In this document: positions 1 through 6,429 of the stretch, piece by piece
How the letters are laid out: each line of letters begins with the position of its first letter
Numbering within the stretch: position 1 is the stretch's first letter
DNA from: Alphaproteobacteria bacterium
GTDB lineage: Bacteria > Pseudomonadota > Alphaproteobacteria > ATCC43930 > CGMCC-115725
Assembly: GCA_019241915.1 (NCBI GenBank)
Contig: JAFAWI010000020.1
Coordinates: forward strand, 1 to 9,935
Direction: 5' to 3'
DNA length: 9,935 nucleotides
The notes under the pieces: model-generated
What the model was told of the DNA's origin: nothing
Seen by the model: only the letters and a program-made list of their open reading frames with translations
Database searches by the model: none
Made by a program: the position numbers and the translations under genes

Positions 1-1053
1 AACGACACCACCTATACGGCGGTGACCACGATCGCGCTGATGAACGCGCAACAGGTGAACGGCATCATCCTCGACCGGATCGGGGCGCGGCATGCCGGCG
101 TTGCCGATGGTCAAGTGGCGGCGGCGCCGATCGGGCTTGTGCCCGGCGGTGTTCAACTGGCGCAGGCGGATAATCTCGGCGCCGTCGGCAGCCTCGCCTC
201 GGCCTTGCCGCAGGCGCTCGCGACCGAGGGCGCGTGGTTCCGCGGCATCGGCAACTTCGCCTCGGTCAACGGCAACTCGAGCGCCCCGGGCTTCACCGGA
301 TCGACCGGCGGGTTTCTCGCCGGATGGGACCGGCCGGTCGGCGAGAATTTCTATTTGGGCGCTGCGGGCGGGTATCTGCACAGCAACATCGACGAGCACT
401 CGACCTCAAACGGCACCGAACAGAGTGCACGCTTTGCGCTCTATGGTGGCGCGGTGGTCGGCAGCAGCCTGTTCACCGCGACCGCCGGCTACGCACATGA
501 CTGGTTTCATACGACCCGCGGGATCGCCGGGATCGGTACGGCGGCGGAGAGCCACGCCGGCGACGAGGCGACCGCCGACGCGCAGTGGAGCCTGCCGCTG
601 CAGATCGCCGGCTGGGGTGGCGGCATCGCCTCGCTAACCCCAAAACTGGGCATCCAATACGTGCATCTGTCCGAAGGGGCGTTCGGCGAAACCGGCGGCA
701 GCGGTTTCGACCTGTCCTCCGGCAGCCGCGGCACCGACAGCCTGCAGCCCTATGTCGGCGCCGCCCTGTCGCAAAAATTCGTCACCGACAACGGCGTGGA
801 ATTCGCCCCCGAACTGCGCTTCAGCTACCTGCACGACGTGTTCAACTCGCGGTTCTTGACCGTCACCACCGTGAGCGGCGCGGCCTTCCCGGTGACCGGC
901 GTCGCGCCATCGCGCGATCAGGTTTCGACCGGGTTCGGCGTGGTGGTCGCGGCGGCGCCCAACCTCAATTTCTACGCCAACTATGACGCCACGCTGCACA
1001 CCGGCAACACCACCGAGCAGACCGTGCAGGCCGGGCTACGCTGGAAGTTCTGA
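1..1053 (+). CDS. Autotransporter beta-barrel domain protein, C-terminal part (5' end outside window)
   Basis: The frame is open from base 1 and ends at TGA 1051-1053, giving about 350 visible residues; the real start lies upstream. Visible residues 1-77 look like the tail of a passenger or linker. From about residue 78 (WFRGIGNF, then GGFLAGWDRP and YLGAAGGY) to the end, the protein has alternating aromatic and small residues with Gly/Ser-rich turns, the pattern of the roughly 270-residue autotransporter translocator barrel (Pfam PF03797 type). The last residues are LRWKF; a terminal Phe after alternating hydrophobics is the usual BAM-recognition signal of outer-membrane barrels. By family knowledge the barrel sits in the outer membrane and carries a passenger to the surface. 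The passenger, and so the function, is not visible. An in-frame GTG at 22 is not a credible start because the reading frame continues upstream. It is convergent with the crotonase gene. Confidence 0.85.
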   Translation, partial: NDTTYTAVTTIALMNAQQVNGIILDRIGARHAGVADGQVAAAPIGLVPGGVQLAQADNLGAVGSLASALPQALATEGAWFRGIGNFASVNGNSSAPGFTGSTGGFLAGWDRPVGENFYLGAAGGYLHSNIDEHSTSNGTEQSARFALYGGAVVGSSLFTATAGYAHDWFHTTRGIAGIGTAAESHAGDEATADAQWSLPLQIAGWGGGIASLTPKLGIQYVHLSEGAFGETGGSGFDLSSGSRGTDSLQPYVGAALSQKFVTDNGVEFAPELRFSYLHDVFNSRFLTVTTVSGAAFPVTGVAPSRDQVSTGFGVVVAAAPNLNFYANYDATLHTGNTTEQTVQAGLRWKF

Positions 1054-1089
1054 CCTTGAGGTCAGGAACCGCCATCGGCGCCGAGTGGC
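1050..1089. terminator. Two small inverted repeats between convergent genes; possible weak terminator region
   Basis: Bases 1050-1065 read CTGACCTTGAGGTCAG, a 6-7 bp stem with a 2-4 nt loop that includes the autotransporter stop codon. Bases 1071-1089 (GCCATCGGCGCCGAGTGGC) can form a second stem, with TCGG/CCGA and CCA/TGG separated by a bulged G. Both lie at or in the 53-bp gap between convergent stop codons, where terminators are expected. Neither is followed by a T-run on either strand, so they are not canonical intrinsic terminators. Confidence 0.3.
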
Positions 1090-1106
1090 CGTAGAGGGCG
1101 CGGATA

Positions 1107-1913
1107 TCAGATCGGCGGACCGGGCGGGAAATTGGGCTTGCGCTTTTCGAGATGCGAGGCGAGGCCTTCCTTGACGTCAGGGCCGCCGAAGCCGAAGAAC
1201 TCCAGCGCGAGCGAGGCGTCGAAAGTCGGGCCCATGGCGCGCAGCCAGTTGTTGAGCGAATTCTTGGTCCAGCGGATCGCGCTCTGCGCGCCCTCGGCAA
1301 GCTTGGTGGCGACCTCGATCGATTTCGCCTCAAGCTGATCGTCGTCGACCGCGAATGTTATCAAGCCGATACGTTCGGCTTCCTCACCCAGAAGCTGATC
1401 GCAAGTCAGCAGATAGTATTTCGCCTTGGCGAGGCCGCAGAGCAGCGGCCAGACGATCGCCGCGTGGTCGCCGGCGGCAACGCCAAGCCGGGTGTGGCCG
1501 TCGATGATCCGGCAATCCTTGGTGGCGATCGACACGTCGGCGAGGATGCCGCAGACGAGGCCGGCGCCGACCGCGACGCCGCGCATCGCGCTCACCACCG
1601 GCTTGTTACAGTTGATGACGCCATAGACCATCTCGCGCGCCTCTTTCCATTGTCGGGCACGTGCGTTGAAGTCCTCGGTAGCGTTCTTGATCATGTTGAA
1701 GTCGCCGCCGGCGGAGAACACCTTGCCGGCGCCAGCGAGGATCGCGACGTTGATGCTCTCGTCGCGGTCGACATCGCGCCAGATATCGGCGAGCTCGGCG
1801 TGCATCGCCTCATCGGCCGTGTTCATCCGGCCATTATCCATCGTGATCCGCAGCACCTTGGGATGCGGCTTGTCGAACTTAAGCCGGGTGTAGCGCGCAT
1901 ACGGGTCGGTCAT
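1107..1913 (-). CDS. Enoyl-CoA hydratase/isomerase (crotonase) family protein
   Basis: A 268-residue protein of normal crotonase length. Recognisable parts are the oxyanion-hole segment KVFSAGGDF (residues 64-72), the second oxyanion segment RGVAVGAGLVCGILADVSIA (111-130), and the helix after LGVAAGDHAAIVWPLL. Family members act on acyl-CoA thioesters through an enolate held by the oxyanion hole. Aligned by eye to mitochondrial enoyl-CoA hydratase, the two catalytic glutamates (144 and 164 there) fall at V120 and H140, so ordinary hydratase activity is doubtful; D149 lies close by. A different crotonase reaction, such as isomerase, hydrolase, decarboxylase or dehalogenase, is possible. I chose ATG at 1913 because AGGAG lies 10 nt upstream (1928-1924) and MTDPYARYTRLKF looks like a family N-terminus; the frame stays open to 1976 but that adds only basic, unconserved residues. 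It is divergent from the amidohydrolase gene. Confidence 0.85.
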   Translation of the reverse strand: MTDPYARYTRLKFDKPHPKVLRITMDNGRMNTADEAMHAELADIWRDVDRDESINVAILAGAGKVFSAGGDFNMIKNATEDFNARARQWKEAREMVYGVINCNKPVVSAMRGVAVGAGLVCGILADVSIATKDCRIIDGHTRLGVAAGDHAAIVWPLLCGLAKAKYYLLTCDQLLGEEAERIGLITFAVDDDQLEAKSIEVATKLAEGAQSAIRWTKNSLNNWLRAMGPTFDASLALEFFGFGGPDVKEGLASHLEKRKPNFPPGPPI

Positions 1914-1923
1914 CGCCAGGGAA

Positions 1924-1928
1924 CTCCT
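1924..1928 (-). promoter_or_regulatory. Ribosome binding site of the crotonase gene
   Basis: The minus strand reads AGGAG with 10 nt before ATG 1913. This decides the start in favour of 1913 over the longer open frame. Confidence 0.6.
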
Positions 1929-1960
1929 GCGGCTGGTTGATTTCGCGGCGGATTTGCGGA

Positions 1961-1989
1961 ACCGTGCCGCCGGCACCTCGCGCTGTCAA
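1961..1989 (-). promoter_or_regulatory. Candidate promoter of the crotonase gene
   Basis: On the minus strand, a perfect TTGACA (1989-1984) is followed after 17 nt by CACGGT (1966-1961), a poor -10 match of the kind common in high-GC alphaproteobacteria. The implied start would lie about 40 nt before the crotonase ATG. The inverted repeat at 1964-1976 sits between the two elements, where a repressor would block the polymerase. The -35 is convincing but the -10 is not. Confidence 0.3.
1964..1976. promoter_or_regulatory. Inverted repeat GTGCCG-C-CGGCAC, candidate operator
   Basis: A perfect 6+6 bp inverted repeat with a 1-nt centre lies near the middle of the 104-bp region between two divergent genes, 50 bp from the crotonase start and 41 bp from the amidohydrolase start. 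It overlaps the candidate crotonase promoter. The placement suits a dimeric regulator controlling both genes, but no regulator gene is visible in the window, and short GC palindromes arise by chance in DNA of this composition. Confidence 0.3.
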
Positions 1990-2006
1990 ACCGGCGCGCC
2001 ACTTTT

Positions 2007-2013
2007 GGGAGGA
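2007..2013 (+). promoter_or_regulatory. Strong ribosome binding site of the amidohydrolase gene
   Basis: GGGAGGA lies 4 nt before ATG 2018. It fixes the start at 2018 rather than at earlier in-frame candidates from 1937. Confidence 0.75.
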
Positions 2014-2017
2014 CGCC

Positions 2018-3043
2018 ATGGCCGCCATCGAAGCCAGGGAATACCCGCGCCCGCTGCCGCGTCCCGAGTGGCTGGGCAAGCTGACCGAGAATATCCTCGA
2101 ACCCGGGCTGCCGATCGTCGACCCGCACCATCACATCTGGGACCATCCCGGCAGCCGCTATCTGCTCGACGAGCTCACCGCGGACTGCTATTCCGGGCAC
2201 AACATCGTCGCCACCGTCTTTATCCAATGCGGCTCGGGCTACCGCACGTCCGGCCCGGAGGAATTTCGCTGCGTCGGCGAAAGCGAGTTCGTGCGCGGCA
2301 TTGCCGAGGAGGCCGACCGACGCGGCGGCAAGACCAAGATCTGCGCCGGCATCGTCAGCTTTGCCGATCTGCGGCTCGACAACCTCGATGCGGTGCTCGA
2401 AGCGCAGATCGCCGCAGGCGGCGGGCGGTTTCGCGGCATCCGCCAGATCGCGGCGTTCGACCCGGCGATCGTCAGCGGCTCGTCCTACGTGCCGACCGCC
2501 GGGCTGATGGACGAGCCCGCGTTCCGCCGCGGCATGAAGCGGCTGCCGGCGCACAACCTGACGTTCGAGGCGTGGATCTACCACCCGCAGATCAAGACGC
2601 TGACCGCGGTGGCGCGCGAGTGCCCCGAAACGAAGATCGTGCTCAACCATTTTGGCGGTCCGCTCGGCGTGCCGCCGTACCGGCGCAGCGAGGTGTTTCC
2701 TGTCTGGCGCGCCGCGATCAAGGAATTGTCGACGTGCCCAAATGTGTACGTGAAGCTCGGTGGCTTGGCGATGATCGTCAATGCGTTCGACTTTCATGTC
2801 GAACCTCTGCCGCCATCTTCGGGCGAGCTGGCGAATGCCTGGCGGCGCTACGTCGAAGCCTGCATCGAGGACTTTGGCGCGAGCCGCTGCATGTTCGAAA
2901 GCAATTTCCCGGTCGATAAGGGCGCGTGCAGCTATCCGGTGTTGTGGAATGCGTTCAAGCGGCTGGCCAGCGGTGCGTCGGCGGCCGAGAAGGCCGATCT
3001 GTTCGCCGGCACCGCGTCGCGCTTCTACCGGCTCGGGCTGTAG
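2018..3043 (+). CDS. Amidohydrolase family protein (PF04909/COG3618 type, lactonase-like)
   Basis: A 341-residue protein with the TIM-barrel amidohydrolase layout. The N-terminal motif IVDPHHHIWD (residues 33-42) supplies D35, H37 and H39; H189 in WIYHP and H211 in LNHFGGP are the next conserved barrel-strand histidines; the C-terminal motif is MFESNFPVDKGACSYPVLW (292-310). This pattern matches the COG3618 group, which includes 2-pyrone-4,6-dicarboxylate lactonase and sugar lactonases. These cytoplasmic enzymes hydrolyse lactones, some without a metal. The strand-8 aspartate usual in this fold (TDWP or SDWP type) is replaced by N296 in ESNFPVD, with D300 four residues later. The substrate cannot be assigned. 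It is divergent from the crotonase gene, and co-regulation in a catabolic route is plausible. Its stop lies 27 bp from the convergent otsA stop. Confidence 0.85.
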   Translation: MAAIEAREYPRPLPRPEWLGKLTENILEPGLPIVDPHHHIWDHPGSRYLLDELTADCYSGHNIVATVFIQCGSGYRTSGPEEFRCVGESEFVRGIAEEADRRGGKTKICAGIVSFADLRLDNLDAVLEAQIAAGGGRFRGIRQIAAFDPAIVSGSSYVPTAGLMDEPAFRRGMKRLPAHNLTFEAWIYHPQIKTLTAVARECPETKIVLNHFGGPLGVPPYRRSEVFPVWRAAIKELSTCPNVYVKLGGLAMIVNAFDFHVEPLPPSSGELANAWRRYVEACIEDFGASRCMFESNFPVDKGACSYPVLWNAFKRLASGASAAEKADLFAGTASRFYRLGL

Positions 3044-3070
3044 GCACCGGCCGATGCGGCGCAACCGGGT

Positions 3071-4513
3071 TCAAAAAAACAGGCTGGCGCGCGCCGCGAA
3101 TAGCTGGCGCAGATTGTCGAACAGCCGCGGCTGCTGACGGCTCTCGGCCAGCGCCGACAGAAAGCGCTCGGCCCAGCGGTCGATGTCGTTCGCGGCCAGA
3201 TGCCGGTACATGCGGCGGTAGCGCGCCTGGCGCTCGGGGAGCGGCATGTGCAGCGCCTGGTCGATCGCCGCCGCCATAGCCTCGCTTTCGAGCGGGTTGA
3301 CGACCACCGCGCCGTCGAGCTCCTCGGCCGCGCCGGCGAACTGCGACAGCACCAGGACGCCAGGGTTCTCGGGGTCCTGGGCGGCGACATACTCCTTGGC
3401 GACGAGGTTCATGCCATCGCGCAGCGGCGTCACCAGCCCAACCGCGGCCATCCGGTAGAGCGCGGCGAGCGAGGCGCGCGAATAGGCGCGGTTGACGTAG
3501 CGGATCGGTGTCCAGGCCGGTTCGCCGTAGCGGCCGTTGATTTGACCGACCAGCTCGTTCACGGTCTGGTTGATATCGGCATATTCCGGCACTTCGCTGC
3601 GCGACGTCGGCGTCACCTGCAGATAGGTAACGTGGTGGCGCCATTGCGGGTAGGAATCGAGAAACTGCCCAAAGCCCTGGATGCGCTGCGGGATGCCCTT
3701 GGAATAGTCCAGCCGGTCGACACCGAGGATCAGCTTGCGGCCGTTGAGGCTCTCGCGCACCTCGGCGGCAAAATCGGAGCGGATCGCGTTGCGCGCGGCG
3801 CGGGCATAAACGCCTGTCGCAATGGCGACCGGAAACGCGCGCAGGAGCACCCGCCGCCCATCGAAGTCGAAGCTGGTGCGGTTGCGCCCGAAAGAGGCGC
3901 CTTGCTGCTCGAAATATTGCCGCAGGTTTTCGGCGTCGTGCTCGGTCTGCGTGCCGACCAGGTCGTAATGGGCGAGCGCGCCCATCGTGTCGGCATGCTG
4001 GGGCAGCGCCAGCAGAATATCCGAAGGCGGACAGGGGATATGCAGGAAAAAGCCGATCGGGTTGTCGTGCCCGCGGGCGCGCAATTCCTTGGCGAGCGGC
4101 AGCAGGTGGTAATCGTGCACCCAGATCCAATCGTCCGGGCGAATGAAGCCGGAAAGCGCGTCGGCAAAGCGTGAGTTGACCCGCAGGTAGCCGCTCAATT
4201 CGACCGCGGTGAATTCGGCGAGATCGACCCGGTAGTGCAGGATCGGCCACAACACACGGTTGGCAAAGCCGTTGTAGTATTCCTGGTAGTCGGTGTGCGA
4301 CAGGTCGATGGTGACAAAGCTGCGCCGCCGCCGCTCGATCACCTTTGGCTTGTAGGCGATGTCATCGGCACAGGTCGCGCCGCTCCAACCGAACCAGAGC
4401 CCCTCGCGGCGCTTCAGCGCGGCGTTGACCGCGACCGCGAGGCCTCCGGCCTGGCGTGGACCCTCGGGGTCGGGCACCGCGACACGGTTGGAAACTACGA
4501 CGAGACGCGGCAC
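3071..4513 (-). CDS. otsA: Trehalose-6-phosphate synthase (GT20)
   Basis: This 480-residue cytoplasmic enzyme transfers glucose from UDP-glucose (or another NDP-glucose) to glucose-6-phosphate, giving trehalose-6-phosphate. Motifs run in the order known for E. coli OtsA: RLVVVSNRVA (3-12) and AGGLAVAV (22-29) at the N-terminus, LWFGWSG (39-45), HDYHLLP (133-139), FFLHIP (155-160), GVDRLDYSKG (264-273, with R267 and K272 for the donor phosphates), and TPLRDGMNLVAKEYVAAQ (362-379, with D366, N369, L370 and E374). All expected active-site residues are present and the length is normal. The start is GTG 4513: it gives the family N-terminus and has GGAGG 7 nt upstream. The frame stays open to 5116, but that part is antisense-like sequence inside the GH15 gene. 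The start overlaps the end of the GH15 gene by 19 bp, which implies translational coupling. It is the last gene of the otsB-GH15-otsA operon and ends in Phe-Phe encoded by a T7 run. Confidence 0.97.
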   Translation of the reverse strand: MPRLVVVSNRVAVPDPEGPRQAGGLAVAVNAALKRREGLWFGWSGATCADDIAYKPKVIERRRRSFVTIDLSHTDYQEYYNGFANRVLWPILHYRVDLAEFTAVELSGYLRVNSRFADALSGFIRPDDWIWVHDYHLLPLAKELRARGHDNPIGFFLHIPCPPSDILLALPQHADTMGALAHYDLVGTQTEHDAENLRQYFEQQGASFGRNRTSFDFDGRRVLLRAFPVAIATGVYARAARNAIRSDFAAEVRESLNGRKLILGVDRLDYSKGIPQRIQGFGQFLDSYPQWRHHVTYLQVTPTSRSEVPEYADINQTVNELVGQINGRYGEPAWTPIRYVNRAYSRASLAALYRMAAVGLVTPLRDGMNLVAKEYVAAQDPENPGVLVLSQFAGAAEELDGAVVVNPLESEAMAAAIDQALHMPLPERQARYRRMYRHLAANDIDRWAERFLSALAESRQQPRLFDNLRQLFAARASLFF

Positions 4514-6429
4514 CAGATGTCCTCCCACTTTTCCGATAAACGCATCGCGGCGTTGATGATGCCAGCCATCGAGTAGGTCTGTGGAAAGTTGCCCCATAGC
4601 GCACCGGTCCGCGGATGGATGTCTTCGGAAAGCAAGCCAAACGAATTGCGCCGGTCGAGCAGCTCGGTGAAGAACGCTCGCGCCTCGTCGCGGCGGCCGA
4701 TCGCCGCCAGCGCCTCGATGTACCAAAAGTTGCAGGCGAGGAATGCGGTTTCGGGCGCGCCGAAATCGTCGTCGGCGGTGTAGCGCATGATCCGGCCGTT
4801 GCGCAGCAGGCGCTTGCCGACGGTATCGACCGTGGCGACAAAGCGCGGGTCGCGCGGCGAGACGAGGCCAAGGTCGGCGATGCGCAAGACGCTGGCGTCG
4901 AGTTCGGGATTGTTGAGCGCGCCGACGAACGCGCCTGCCTTGTCGTTCCAGGCGCGGCGGACGATCTCCTTGCGCAAGCCGTTGGCGCGCTCGCACCAGT
5001 GGTCTGCCCGGGTACGCAGGCCGAGCTTCAGCGCAATCTGCCCGAGCCGGTCGCAGGCCGCCCAGCACAGCGCCGCCGAATAGGTGTGAATTCTGCTGCG
5101 CCCGCGGTATTCCCACGGGCCCGCATCGGGCTTGAGGGCGGTCGCAAAGGCAAGTTCGCCGATCGGCTCCAACCGCTTGAACAGCACCTCGCTGCCCATC
5201 CGCGGCAGCCGCTCGTCGACGAACATCTGCGTCGCCGCCAGCACGACGCTGCCATAGACATCGTGCTGCTCCTGCGCGGCCGCGGCGTTGCCGATGCGCA
5301 CCGGCCCCATACCGAGAAACCCCGCGAGGTCCCCCGCGATCCGTTCCTCGAGACTGTCCCCCGGCACGATCGAATGCACCGGTCCCAGCGGCTCGTTGAG
5401 CTCGGCGGCGACCGTGGTGACGTAGCTGAGGTAGTCCTCCATCGTGCGGGTGGTGCTCAGTTGATTGAGCGCCTGGACGACAAAATAGGCGTCACGCAGC
5501 CAGCAATAGCGGTAGTCCCAGTTGCGCCCGCTGCCGGGCGCCTCGGGGATCGAGGTGGTGTGCGCGGCGACGATGCCGCCGGTCTCCTCGAAGCTGCACA
5601 ACTGCAATGTGATCGCCGCGCGGATCACCGCGCTCTGCCACTCGAACGGGGTCGACAGCGAGCGCACCCAGCCTTGCCAATAATGCCGCGTGTGCGCCTC
5701 GAATTCGCGCGCGGTCTGCTCAATCGCGCCCTCGAACGGTTCGTCGGGGCCAAGCGCCAGCGCGAGCGGGCGGATCAGCGGGAACACCGTCTCCTGCACG
5801 ATATACGAGAGCGGCGCATCGGTCGACAGGCGCAGCACCTCGTCGCCGCCGCGGAAGCGGATATGGTTCGACCCGATCGAATGGCCGTGTGTCGGCCGGC
5901 CATAGGCGTGGGTCGGACGCACGCGGATCCGGATGCGCGGCAGACCGGCGAGGGGTTCGATGCGGCGGATGATCTGCGGCGGGCGGAAAATCCGCTCGAA
6001 CATCGGGAAACGCGGCGCAAAATCGGTGATGCGCAGCCGGCCGCCATGCGCATCCTCCATTTCGGTGGCGACGATCGCGGTGTTGCGGACATAGGCCGAC
6101 TGCGACTTCACCATGTCGGCGAGGACGATGTCGCAGAACCCTTTTTCCTCGTCGCCGGCGAGCAGGCGCGAGAATACCGGGTCCGAATCGAAGCGCGGAA
6201 AGCACCACCAGACGATGCGCCCGGTCGGGTTGACCAGCGCGGCGATGCGGCAGTTGCCAATCACCGCCAAGTCGAGCGCCTGCTCTTCGATCGACGGGCC
6301 GCGCCGCACCGCGCCATGGCCGGCCGAACGCTTCCGCGGCCCGGGCGCAACCTTGCGCGCCAGCGCGTTGCCGCCGGCCGGCACTCTTGCCTTTGCGGGC
6401 GAGCGGGCGCGCAGCACCGGCGCGGTCAT
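4495..6429 (-). CDS. Glycoside hydrolase family 15 protein (glucoamylase/trehalase-like)
   Basis: A 644-residue protein. After a basic, low-complexity N-terminal stretch of about 45 residues come the GH15 N-domain (IEEQALDLAVIGNCRIAALV, then PRFDSDPVFSRLL) and the (alpha/alpha)6 catalytic barrel, with WDYRYCWLRDAY (304-315), IGNAAAAQEQHDVYG (379-393), GPWEYRG (437-443), and SEDIHPRTG then GNFPQ (601-617). By family knowledge E440 is the likely general acid and E602 the likely general base; both are present. GH15 members invert alpha-glucosidic bonds in starch-type glucans or trehalose, and the position between otsB and otsA favours trehalose or a related glucoside. No signal peptide is evident, so it is probably cytoplasmic. 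ATG 6429 overlaps the otsB stop (ATGA) and the 3' end overlaps otsA by 19 bp. The N-terminal extension is unusual; a GTG at V41 (6309) is an alternative start but has no clear ribosome binding site. Confidence 0.92.
   Translation of the reverse strand: MTAPVLRARSPAKARVPAGGNALARKVAPGPRKRSAGHGAVRRGPSIEEQALDLAVIGNCRIAALVNPTGRIVWWCFPRFDSDPVFSRLLAGDEEKGFCDIVLADMVKSQSAYVRNTAIVATEMEDAHGGRLRITDFAPRFPMFERIFRPPQIIRRIEPLAGLPRIRIRVRPTHAYGRPTHGHSIGSNHIRFRGGDEVLRLSTDAPLSYIVQETVFPLIRPLALALGPDEPFEGAIEQTAREFEAHTRHYWQGWVRSLSTPFEWQSAVIRAAITLQLCSFEETGGIVAAHTTSIPEAPGSGRNWDYRYCWLRDAYFVVQALNQLSTTRTMEDYLSYVTTVAAELNEPLGPVHSIVPGDSLEERIAGDLAGFLGMGPVRIGNAAAAQEQHDVYGSVVLAATQMFVDERLPRMGSEVLFKRLEPIGELAFATALKPDAGPWEYRGRSRIHTYSAALCWAACDRLGQIALKLGLRTRADHWCERANGLRKEIVRRAWNDKAGAFVGALNNPELDASVLRIADLGLVSPRDPRFVATVDTVGKRLLRNGRIMRYTADDDFGAPETAFLACNFWYIEALAAIGRRDEARAFFTELLDRRNSFGLLSEDIHPRTGALWGNFPQTYSMAGIINAAMRLSEKWEDIWCRVSS
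4521..4525 (-). promoter_or_regulatory. Ribosome binding site of otsA inside the GH15 gene
   Basis: GGAGG on the minus strand, 7 nt before GTG 4513. It lies within the final codons of the GH15 gene, so otsA translation is probably coupled to translation of GH15. It decides the otsA start. Confidence 0.7.

Noticed and set aside
1958..1984. Second EcfG-like site on the plus strand upstream of the amidohydrolase (GGAAC-N18-CGCT)
   Set aside because: The spacer is too long and the -10 is CGCT rather than CGTT, so it does not meet the consensus.
1910..3064. 384-codon open frame on the minus strand, antisense to the amidohydrolase gene
   Set aside because: It has no recognisable motif or start context, while the plus strand has a strong ribosome binding site and family motifs. 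It is a GC-driven shadow frame.
3044..3079. A7 run after the amidohydrolase stop read as a plus-strand terminator
   Set aside because: A plus-strand intrinsic terminator needs a T-run, not an A-run, and the only nearby stem (GCCG-ATG-CGGC) is 4 bp. The run belongs to the last codons of otsA on the other strand.
4514..5116. 201-codon N-terminal extension of the otsA frame
   Set aside because: It lies wholly inside the GH15 gene in another frame and has no family similarity. The OtsA N-terminus begins at GTG 4513 behind GGAGG.
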